This document shows positions 54,974-64,000 of a DNA stretch of 64,000 nt, one piece after another. Made by a program: the position numbers and the translations under genes. The DNA is from Puccinia triticina (lineage: Eukaryota > Basidiomycota > Pucciniomycetes > Pucciniales > Pucciniaceae), in assembly GCF_026914185.1 (NCBI RefSeq), contig NC_070558.1:6519501-6583500 (forward strand), written 5' to 3'. Under the pieces are notes generated by a model that ran no database searches, was not told where the DNA came from, and saw only the letters and a list, made by a program, of their open reading frames with translations. Position 1 is the stretch's first letter; each line of letters begins with the position of its first letter.

Positions 54974-55984
54974 TCAGGTGGGATCTTTTGGGCTGATCAT
55001 TACTGGAAGCTCGTGGGATCCGGTCAATGATTCACATGGGCCGTGGGTCGCTTTGATCTGGAACATATTGTTCAATATGTCTTGCGCGTGAGTTGCGCCT
55101 GCCAACGGCTCAGGCTCCGGTGATTGTTCGTTACCCCAATCTTGCTGCAATAGTTGTTGCAAAGCTTTGTTTCTCTGATAATGAAAAACCACAATCAGAA
55201 ATCCCCCCGGGTCAATCCGATTGCATTTGAATTTTTTAGATTTTCAAATGACACACCTCGGCAGCCACCTTGGGATTGTTTTGAACCAAGGAGATCGTAA
55301 TCTTCTCCTTGAACTTCTCTGTATTAGAGGCCACCTCAAGAAACTCGGCTAGGACTTTGGCGTCATCAACAGTTGTCTTGTTCTTCTCTTGGAATTGCCC
55401 ACTGTGAGGAATAATTGCGTACCAAGTAATTTCTCCTTCATTTTCGTGAAGTTGAGCGTGAGTCCCGAACTGTTTTTCATCGTGAGTAGTAATCATAAGG
55501 ATTGCAAAACGCTTGAAAGCAGCGAGATCATTGTCGGATACCTTCCAAGAAAAGTAAATTTTCTTTTAAGGAACGACTTTTGTGTATTTCTCCTCAGGAT
55601 CATCGGCCGGGACCTTTTGTTTCTTTGTTGCTCGACCGGTCGTCACGGCTTTTGGTTTGGGAACATAAAGTTGATAATCAAGCAAAATCTTGACCTTTTC
55701 GTCACTTTCAGCTTGATCCTTCGAGGTTGGTTCCCGCGATTGTTCCGATACCATGCCAACGACTGTTACTGAAGGGCTTTTGGATGTGCTTGAGGGATCA
55801 GTGGCTGGGGTCGGAGCCTTTGGACTTTTGGGGCCGAACAACCACTCATCAATATTGTCTAGCGACCCGCTTTGATTGATGAGACTGGAATAGTCTGAAG
55901 AAAAAAAAAAACAATGATTAGTACATAAATGGAAAAGATCAAAGATAAGAAGAAAAAATAATAAAAATACATACCGTTCTCCAT
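54974..55984 (-). pseudogene. Accessory gene of the IS630-type element, broken by a stop
   Basis: Minus strand exons: 55984-55975 (MEN), 55894 to about 55255, then to 54974. Exon 2 starts DYSSLINQSGSLDNIDEWLF and contains a Ser/Thr/Pro-rich stretch and a basic patch (GRATKKQKV). An in-frame TAA at 55566-55568 separates it from the continuation YFSWKVSDNDLAAFKRFAIL. The final exon reads RNKALQQLLQQDWGNEQ and ends PVMISPKDPT. I do not recognise the family. Its position beside the right inverted repeat suggests a second protein of the transposon, possibly DNA-binding. The stop makes this copy non-functional unless it is a sequencing error. Confidence 0.55.
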
Positions 55985-56368
55985 TGTGGTAGCCAAACCA
56001 AAATCGTTGTTTGGCAGTATCAATGGTTTGCGGCCGGGGGGTGACCAGGGCTTCCACGCCGGGGGAAAAAAAATTTGGGGGTGAAAAAAAAAAATTGGGT
56101 TGAAAAAAAAAAAAGCACACGCGCGGAAAACAGCAAGCTTTTAGAGCATCCCACCTCGTCTCTGTAAACCCGCTTGGTAAGGCAGATTTACAGAGTACGT
56201 AGCCCAATTTCCACCCCCGAGCCCTCTTTAGGGCTCTTTAACAAATGAATTTTTAGTCAAATCTCTAAGCCTTGCTAGATTTACCCACCACTAAAGAGCC
56301 TCTGTAAGACGGCTTTAACAAGCCTGCCGACCACACTCGCTAAAATCCTCAAGTCCTACAAACACGCC

Positions 56369-57339
56369 ATGGCCGACTCCCCCCCCCCCCCCCAGATAGA
56401 AGCACTACTGATCCAACACCCAAGAAAAAGAGAGGACCAAACTGGCTCCCTCGTGAGGAAGAGCAGCTCGCCATCTCTTGGATCAACGTCAGCGAACAAC
56501 CCAAGTTTGCCAACAATCAGTCGGGTGAGACCTTTTTCGCAAGATCAAGAGTGACTTCAACACCCATTCCAAGGTACACTTTTGGGATCATGCTCAAATA
56601 AAAACTTGGTAAGCATTTCATTTCCTATTCTGCCCATGATCTACATAATTACTGATTCCATCCTGCCAGATGGGGTGCAATGACTACAGCGACCCTGAAA
56701 TTCTCGGCAATCTACAATGCTATTGAGCGCAATCCTCCGAGTGGGTCAAGCCCTGACGATTGGTTGCAAGAGGCAATGAAGAATTATCAAGCTCAGAACA
56801 AGAATGTGGCCTTCAATTGCCTCTCGGCCTGGCAGAAACTCCAATTTGCTCCGAAATGGCAATTGGACCAACGACCAGATCAGCCAAGCACGCCACTCCA
56901 CCCAAACGCTTTGCCGGACCCGATCGAGCCAGATTTATCTCCTTCCACCGGGATTACCCCAAGTGCCCATTCAGCCACCTCGATTGACCGGCCTATTGGT
57001 GGTAAGGCCGCTAAACGACGACGTATTGAAGGTTACAAACACGACAAGGCCATTGCGCAAGCAAACGAGCTCACCGAGATTGCTCAAGAACGCCTCGGAG
57101 CCTTTCAAAAGGGGAATGAGATACTGATTGCTAAGAATGATATTGAGAGGGAAAAGCTTAAAATAGAAGAAGAAAAGCTGGTTTTGGAAAAAGAAAAAGT
57201 GACAATCGAAAAGGAGTTTTGTCGGAGCAAAACGCAGATGAACGACTACAAGTTGCTCCGTGAATCCGAGGATATCAACGATGAAGATACCAAAGAGGTC
57301 CTCATGATCATGAAGCAAGAAATCAAGAGCAAATGGTGA
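56369..57339 (+). pseudogene. Harbinger ORF1 (Myb/SANT-like DNA-binding protein), frame-broken
   Basis: PIF/Harbinger elements carry a Myb-like protein needed with the transposase. The Myb-like part (NWLPREEEQLAISWINV, near 56436-56486) is in a different frame from the only upstream ATG (56369); the shift lies at a 15-C run (56379-56393). A second shift lies at a T5 run (about 56532), before KIKSDFNTHSK. The second exon (about 56671-57339) is open: KFSAIYNAIERNPPSGSSPD, a nuclear signal-like KAAKRRR, and a long charged coiled coil. Both breaks sit in homopolymers, so either replication slippage or sequencing error is possible. Confidence 0.6.
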
Positions 57340-57504
57340 TCCCGGGCCTGATTCCTTTCTTGTATATTCTCCACTTGATGATCGATCAATCAATTGATCC
57401 CTCAATCTATCTCTTGTGATTTATCTTGGTTGTATTGCCTTCATGTGGTACATGGTACAATACATACTATATAAATCAAACAAGAAATAAAGAAAAAAAT
57501 CTAC

Positions 57505-58885
57505 TTAGTCCCTCTCGTCGCCACGGAGCAACCAATTGTAGGCTTTCAGGTCTTTGCGCAACTGTGCATGGGTTTCCGGGTTGTGTAGATTGTGGTTGTT
57601 CTGGAGATAGTTGGCCCAGGTATGAGTTAAGGTGGGGTCTCGATGATTTTTGATGATTTCGGTGTCCGTTTCGTCAAGGAAGGGGTCCAGCGGCGATCGT
57701 TCCTCAACAATCATGTTGTGAAGAATGATGCAGCAAAGCATCATCTCCATGACATTATGCTTCTGCCATAACCGACAACCCCCAGTTAGAACATGCCAAC
57801 GGGCCTGAAGGACCCCAAACGTTTGCTCAATGTCTTTTCGGGCGGATTCCTGCAGTTTGGCAAAGTGCCTGGAAGCACCATCCTGCGGGTGCTTGATTGA
57901 GGAGACTAGCGTGGACCAGGGCGGGTAGATTGAGTTGCAGAGATAGTAGCCGTGGTGGTAATCATGGCCATTGATCGTGTAGTTGATTGTGTCTGAGGCT
58001 CCGGCAAGCAAACCATCGAATAGATGACTCCGATGAAGGACGTTGATGTCGTTAAGTGCACCCGGTATCCCAAAGAAAGCGTGCCATATTCGCAGATTTT
58101 GGCTCGCAACAGCTTCCAAGACCATCGTGGGTTTCTTCTCCTTTCCGGTGTACTGGCCAGCAAAGCCCGAGGGGCAGTTCTTCCATGCCCAATGCATGCC
58201 ATCGATACTTCCGATACAGCCAGGAAAGCCCCGGGCTTCGTTCTCACTCAGGATAACCTTCAACTCGTCACGGTTAGGAGGTCGCAGATACTCTGTTGCA
58301 TAGAGCTCAATAATGTTTTTGATGAAGTACTTGAGTGTTCGGAGGGCTGTGGTTTCCCCGATTCGCACATATTTGTCCAGAATATCAGCACTTGTGCCGT
58401 AAGCGAGTTGTCGGAGAGCTGCAGTCATCTTCTGATGAGTTGATAGGCCTATCTGGCCACAGCAGTCCTGTGAGTCGTCGATCCAATAAGAAATTCAGTT
58501 CAGCCTCAGTTTTGCAAACAGAGGTGATATAAAAAGTACTCACCGCTTTGCGAACCCAGAATCGATCATGCTGCTGGAGATCACCACATAAACGATCAAA
58601 CAAACGGTGAATCATGCGGAATCGTCGCTCAAAGGTTCGGTTGTTCCAAACAGGGTTCTCCACAAAGTAGTCCGCCATCAATCGGTCATTGCCTGCGATT
58701 CGATCACGGAGGACGATCTCTCTCGGTTCGGGGCTGAGATTTCTGGGGACGGATTGAGATTCTCGGAGTGCTAGGAGGCGTCGAATGCTTTCTTCTTCTT
58801 CTATGTCCCACATGTAATGAAAAAGGCGTTGGTCGGGATCCATTCTTGAGGAAGGTGCTATGTTACCGACAGGACCGGATGGCAC
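57505..58885 (-). CDS. PIF/Harbinger transposase (DDE_Tnp_4)
   Basis: Exons 58885-58544 and 58467-57505 on the minus strand, in phase, about 434 residues. The N-terminal part reads NRTFERRFRMIHRLFDRLCG. After the junction comes GLSTHQKMTAALRQLAYGTS, and the core blocks are GFPGCIGSIDGMHWAWKNCP (first Asp), GIPGALNDINVLHRSHLFDG (second Asp) and ARKDIEQTFGVLQARWHVL (Glu). These are the DDE residues of the family. The C-terminus is charged and ends LLRGDERD. It catalyses cut-and-paste transposition with ORF1. The frame is intact, so this copy could in principle act in trans although ORF1 is broken and the left terminal repeat is interrupted. Confidence 0.9.
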
Positions 58886-59167
58886 GAGGGTGGTGGCGGG
58901 CTCGGTATGTAAATTTGTGTTGGCTATCGAGCCAATACCGAGTGGCGAGGGTGAGTTTTGCGTTTAGGTAAGCAACCGAGCCTCGCCAGACTCGCTGGCT
59001 ACCTAAAGAGTTACCGCAACGAGGGTGGATGCTCTTACACATCAGCTGTATATAATACACAAGAATTCGGTTTTTGGCCCGTAACCAAGAGGCGAATCTG
59101 GCCGAAGACACCCCAGTCGCGTCGAAAGCAAGAACGACGACCCAGGCGAGGTGCCGAGGATTCACCA
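58886..59167. other. Right end of Harbinger element and 5' flank of the next gene
   Basis: Contains the subterminal CGAG-rich repeats and the right inverted terminus (to 59050). A TATATAAT stretch at about 59049-59057 precedes the F-box-like gene by 110 bp. Confidence 0.5.
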
Positions 59168-60605
59168 ATGGCCACATCAAGCGACCTGCCCGCCGAACTG
59201 GTCTACAGAATCATCGAGTACACAGTCCTTCGCGACCCGGATCCCGAGGACTGGGAGTCTTACCTGCCTGCGCTCGACGACGCAATCGGGCTAATCAAAC
59301 CAAAACCAAGACCTCATCTGGAGCGACATCGCAATCCTTATCCTCCTCGGTGGGGTGAGCATCATCGTCCACACTCCAGCCTGCCAGATGTGCTAAGCAG
59401 CCCATTCTCTCTGCTCTGTCTCTGTAGCGGATCCACCCAATCCTCTTTTGGCACTCTCATTGGTCAACCGTACCTTCCGAATGTGTGCGCAGGAGTTACT
59501 CTTCCGGAACGCGGCGCTGCAGACCACACACAAGGCGCGCTTATTCCTTCAGGCGCTTACTTGCACCTCGCCACTGGATAAACCAACTCTCACAGCTGGC
59601 CAGGACAATCAAAGACACACTAAGGGAGATCAGAATCACAATATGAACATGGCACAGCTTTCTGAAATTGATCATTCTTGTCCCAGTAGACTAGCCCGCC
59701 ATGTTCGCTCCTTACAGATTGAATTTAACGACATCTGTTCGCTAGCGCGGGGCAGCAGCCAGTGGCTCTGTGCTATCATCCGCAGCTGTCCCCGGCTCGA
59801 GAATATCGCGATCAGTTCCGAGGTCTGGGATGACTGCAGAGAACCCATATTGGAGGCCCTCTCCCTGATCCAAGAGTTTGCAGTCCTCGAAAACTGTCCA
59901 AACAAATATAGCCCAACGTTTTGGTGGAACGTGGATGAGGTGGTTGAGCGCTTATTATCTCGATGAGACTCGCTCGAGACGGTAGAGCTGAGTGAGCTCA
60001 AGAGGCGGACCGGGACCGTTGGGAAGCCGATCCCCACTCTGAATTGCACCGTGCGAACAATGATCCTACACAACCCCCGATTATACGAGCGGGACCTCGC
60101 CATACTTCTGACGAGCTTTCGACAGAGCATCCGGTCGCTTACAATCGAGATGAGCGACCCAGACCACAGCATGGGGCGGCTGGGCTTATGTCGGATCCTG
60201 AAAGATTGTACAAATCCGGACCTGGAGTGCTTGAAAGTCAAGACAGGCCGGGCGCGCTTTGACGATTTGGCCGACCTAATGCAATCCCCCTCGGCCATTG
60301 TTGATCCTGATGACCCCTCCTCGAACCCAGGCCTTTTGGATTTTGTCTTCAAGTCCCCCTTCGCGCTCAGGAAACTCAAATCTTTATCCTTCTCTGGCAA
60401 CCTGGCAACCAACGAGCTGTTCAAGTTCTTGCCCGACTCGATCGTCAAGCTTGCCTGGGACAATTGCGAAATTTCTCTCTGGGCGCTTGGCTCTGCGCTT
60501 TCAAGGCGAGCAGACAAGATAATCTTACTACCTAATCTCAAGTGTTGCTCAACTCGAGCCCCTTCGTGTCAGTTCTTTTTTTCCTTCTTTTCTCCGATGT
60601 GCTAA
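59168..60605 (+). pseudogene. F-box-like/LRR-like gene with an in-frame TGA
   Basis: Exon 1 59168-59354 opens MATSSDLPAELVYRIIEYTV, resembling the first helix of an F-box. Exon 2 starts at 59428 with LLALSLVNRTFRMCAQELLF, the second F-box half as usually seen in basidiomycetes. It runs to TGA at 59964-59966, after VVERLLSR. The same frame then stays open for over 200 codons (SLETVELSELKRR, LNCTVRTMILHNPRLYERDL, LRKLKSLSFSGNLATNELF), in the style of LRR segments. So one substitution appears to split an otherwise intact gene. A further 3' exon may lie near 60651-60741. F-box proteins recruit substrates to SCF ubiquitin ligases. A short intron removing the TGA is possible but I saw no good signals. 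Confidence 0.6.
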
Positions 60606-61122
60606 GATGCGGTATTGCTTGACTCTGAAACACTCCTTGCTGATCTTTAGGGGAGTTAACAGCAACACTCGAGTCCGAGCTAGAAGCACGAGGCGGATTT
60701 TTCACTAGGATATCGAGGAGGTGTGAGGCTCAGCTAATCTGAGAGGATGAGGTAACAGATGTCTGCAAACACGAGGTGGATCTTTACTCTGAAAGACATT
60801 CGGTCCCAGTACTGGCAGCATGAGGATGGGCCGGACCTCCAATCAACCCAGAGATACAACTAGATTGGCTTGACTTGATTGTCCTGTCCTACACGTTCAA
60901 CCCCCCACCCCAATATATCAGTACATTTGTAGACTAGGTCGCTTGCCCAAGGGAAGCAGTACACAGCGATAAACCAACACCTCAAGTTCAAGCATAAGGC
61001 CGTGGACCCTTAAAGAAGCTCGAGCGCCAAACCTCATGATAATCATACCCATGCCATTGTCAGATAGGTTGCCAAGACTTCATATTCCCCCAACGCAGCC
61101 CCCTTTGGGCAAAAAAAATTTA
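60606..61122. other. Possible last exon of the F-box-like gene, then intergenic
   Basis: A frame ELTATLESELEARGGFFTRI at about 60653-60741 could be a terminal exon, but I could not match its phase. Beyond it nothing is recognised. Confidence 0.3.
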
Positions 61123-61319
61123 GGGTGTTCAAAGTTGACTTGCATAAAATCATAACACCATAAAATCATAAAATTCTGTGCTGAAAAAAATATGTACCAC
61201 CCAAACACTCAAATTGCAGCAACATTTGTAGAATGGTACATATGAAATCATCACTTGAAAGTTTTATGCTTTTATGATTTTATGTATTGAAAATTTTATG
61301 ATTTCAACTTTGAACACCT
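61123..61319. mobile_element. MITE, TIR family GGTGTTCAAA, 197 bp
   Basis: Termini GGGTGTTCAAAGTTGA and (inverted) AGGTGTTCAAAGTTGA, bordered by TA (61121-61122 and 61320-61321). CATAAAATCATAA blocks inside match the foldback at 23910-24062. Confidence 0.75.
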
Positions 61320-64000
61320 TAGCACCACGGATGTTTGCTCAGCACTTGTGTGCAAGTGCCTTCACCCCTCTCTTGAGGAACCCTTTGAGATCTCTTGCAG
61401 AACTTGACACCAATTTATGCGTAATTTTGGATTGAATTTATGCTCAAGTGTGTCTGAATTGATGCTGAATCTTGTATGAATTCATGTTGGACATGGTTTC
61501 ATATCAACCTGATATCCACCCCAACTGGACCATTTGAGTACTTGTATCTTTTCCATAACCTGTGTTCAACTGCATTGCAAAGAAATCTCCATTTCTTGCC
61601 AGAAACCAGATTTTTCTTGATGTAAGAATATATTTTCATTGATCATGTGCTTTTTATGCCGTCCACACCACTCCAAAATGTGTTTTCGTATACAAAAAAC
61701 AAAACTTTTGGCTTGGTAGATATACCTTTGTGATGAAAGTGCATAAATTCAATGAATCTTCTTTCTGTTTTGATCACTCAAGATATTTATAGACTTTTGG
61801 AAAAAAATTAACATAGTGGATACTTATATCTTTTGTATTGATTGATGCTATAGGCATCACATACTTTGAGAGAAAAGGTGATTTCCTTCTGAACTGAGCT
61901 AGCTTCACTCACTGGTTTTGCATCAAGTAATGGAAAATTGATAACTGATCAATCTCCATAACCACCTTGTGATCTTGGAGGTGGCAGATAGGCATCTGGG
62001 CTGGAAGCATTCTCACATAATTTTTTTAGCAAATTTTATGATTTTTTTCACAAGAGAGTTGGAAGTCTGGGCTAAGTTCAGGGGAACCCCAGATTATCCA
62101 GGGTTTCTTAATCACTTCAGAAAATCCCGACAAAAGAATGTGTGTACATATAGGTGAAAATATATATAACTCTTTTAAATATTTCATCTAATATTCTGGT
62201 TTTGCGTGGGCACTCAGCTCAGCATTGCTTGGCTGTGTGGTAATATAGGTGTCACACAAACGTACAGGCGTACAGTTGTGTGAAAAATCCTTCCAGCTAG
62301 CCCCTCATAAAATGCACACCAAATTCAAACCAGATTAAAATCATGATTTAAGAAAAACTGGCATATTTTTGGCAAGGATAAGATACCTTCTCCGTATTAT
62401 ATACTTTGGACCAAGGGGACCAAGTTCAAGCAGCATTGATAATTACTCTGTCACCTCACACACCTCCTTTTGAATTCTATGTGCGCTGAAAATGATAAAA
62501 AGAATGTTCCAGAGCAACATGTAGGATATGGGTTTACACAGAGGTTAAAAATCATCATGGTCAAAAAATTCTTATCTTTGGTCAAAATTATAGATTGAGT
62601 ACAACTGATCACAAAGTTGGGCTGGGTTTCAACATAGTTATGGTGTACATTATACAGTTACATTACACAAAACATCTGGCATGATTCCAGGTAACATCAG
62701 TATAGATTGTGCATTACATGACCTGGCCTTTGAAACAAGATCAGACCAACTTCAAACCGACTTTGAACCAGTAAATAACAAGGATTGGACCAAAACTTGG
62801 CATGAATTGTGCAAAGGCACTCGTAAAAAGGTGCTGAGCAAACATCCGTGGTGTAGTTGCATGTACACTTTGGGCTATTTCCCTTCATGCCACACATTGG
62901 GATGTCACAAAGACACTCCTATCTGCAGGGAAAAGTATCCTTGAGCAACGGATATTTTAAGACTGCCACGCACCCCTTATATCTCATGTTTTGATACCAC
63001 TCCATTGCTAAGAATTTCAGGGCACAGAGAATATACAATTATTAAGAATCCCCAAAATTTTCAGACTGTTTCAAAATGTAATAAAAAAGTTATACAGTCA
63101 GCAGGAATTTTCCTACTCAGCCTGCCCTAAACATCCTAAAAATTTCAGCAAAATCAGCATATGCACATTTATAAGTGCCCTGAATTTTTTGTGGGGCTGG
63201 GACATGTAATAAAAAAATTATTTTGCACATGGAGGGAAACTTGTTGTGCATGGGAATTTCTGTTGGCTCAATGTCACTTGACGTCAGGTCCCCCTCCTTG
63301 TGGGACACCAGCTCCCCCCAATAAAATATCTGTACATGGGGGGTGCCCACAGGTGGCTGGGTTGAGGAAAACTGGCCATCCGGAGGACACCACCCTCTTG
63401 ATGACTGGTCTTTCTGTTCAGTGAGAGGACCAACAATGGGTAGTTACAGTATGCTACAATAACTAGTGTTATCCACGTAATGTAACATTTATTGTGACTG
63501 GCCACATCCGTTAACGGTACTAGTAACAGTGTGATTCCTCGATAGAGGTTACCGTACCTCAACCCATTTCCCCCCCCTCAAAAAAAACTGTATCATAACT
63601 TTTTTGGTGCTGGTTAACATGTTAACCCCAATAACTGGTAACATGTAATCCACAATAACTGGTAATGCGTTAACCGCACATTACCCCACTAACCAGGGGT
63701 GAAACATGCTATGTCAGGCTCGGTGATGCCAAGAGCACGAGTGCTCTTCTAGCTACGCCGGCGACAGGGCACGGTACAGTAGCGCGCGCAGCAAAAAGCG
63801 CGGTAAAAAGTGCAAAATAGCTAAAGAAGCTATTTCTAATGAAACCAAGAAAGGGGTTAACGGAGGGGCCAGGGGCGCCTGGGGTGTTTTAGTGCCCTCC
63901 GCAGTTCTTACAGGGCCTGCGCACGGGATGCGCAGGGGTGTTTGTGACCTGTGACGTCTGGGGCCCTTAACAAAGGGGGTATTTGCGCGTTGAGACGCTC
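61320..64000. other. AT-rich gene-free end of window
   Basis: No gene is recognised. From 63590 to 63700 degenerate GTTAAC-centred units (GGTTAACATGTTAACC, ACTGGTAACATG, GCGTTAACCGC) recur. A single palindromic CTCTTGATGACTGG unit lies near 63390-63425. The last 300 bases turn GC-richer and contain AGAGCACGAGTGCTCT, a perfect short palindrome. Confidence 0.4.

Larger units (their letters stand above)
41458..56141 (+). mobile_element. Tc1/IS630-type DNA transposon, 14.7 kb with nested insertions
   Basis: Termini are long inverted repeats of over 120 bp starting AAAGCTTGCTGTTTTCCGCG. Both arms hold a T-tract, CACCCCCAAATTTTTTTT, GGAAGCCCTGGTCACCCCCC and GGCCGCAAACCATTGATAC. TA (41456-41457 and 56142-56143) borders each end, as expected. 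The left arm has an extra 20-odd bases. Inside are transposase 41771-42959, a second IS630-type left end and transposase, the Gypsy element, and a minus-strand accessory frame next to the right arm. Confidence 0.75.
41443..59050. mobile_element. PIF/Harbinger transposon, interrupted in its left terminal repeat
   Basis: The right end (up to 59050) inverted reads TACAGCTGATGTGTA then AGAGCATCC. The first 15 bases lie at 41443-41457 and the continuation TAGAGCATCCCACCTCG begins at 56142, directly after the IS630-type element. So the element starts at 41443, is cut at its 15th base by a 14.7-kb insertion, and resumes at 56142. It carries an ORF1 relic (plus, 56369-57339) and a transposase (minus, 57505-58885) in convergent order. 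A target duplication could not be fixed because the flanks are TA-rich. Confidence 0.7.

Overview
The window reads as nuclear DNA of a filamentous basidiomycete, most likely a rust fungus (Pucciniales, Puccinia-like). The genes are dense in short introns, protein matches are fungal, and transposable elements fill about half the window. The genus is inferred, not shown.

Layout. 1-12.6 kb is a gene-dense, plus-strand stretch. It holds a Kar5/Tht1-type nuclear-fusion protein (11 exons), an intron-bearing tRNA-Ile(UAU), a stand-alone hydantoinase-B half of 5-oxoprolinase (16 exons), and an IGHMBP2-type SF1B helicase (23 exons) whose Walker A glycine is replaced by Asp. 13.2-16.4 kb and 28.3-31.9 kb hold two paralogous genes for large secreted proteins of unknown family. 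They share six exons and a promoter block, and are separated by about 12 kb of repeats: several MITE families, two inverted LTR-like copies, a palindromic minisatellite, a tRNA-like element and a decayed cullin fragment. 33.1-36.0 kb is a GC-rich island with a divergent pair: an NDUFAF6-type mitochondrial protein and a single-pass membrane protein. 37.8-39.2 kb holds a secreted thaumatin-like protein.

41.4-59.1 kb is a nest of transposons. A PIF/Harbinger element (outer ends at 41443 and 59050) carries a Tc1/IS630-type transposon (41458-56141) inside its left terminal repeat. Within that lie the left end and transposase of a second IS630-type element, split by a 9 kb Gypsy LTR retrotransposon (44148-53193, minus strand), which itself contains a solo LTR between gag and pol. 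The last 5 kb holds an F-box-like gene broken by an in-frame TGA, one MITE and AT-rich DNA without recognisable genes.

Exon junctions below were deduced by eye from GT/GC-AG signals, phase and protein continuity. For the six intact host genes every junction is phase-consistent. No alignment, database or structure search was run.
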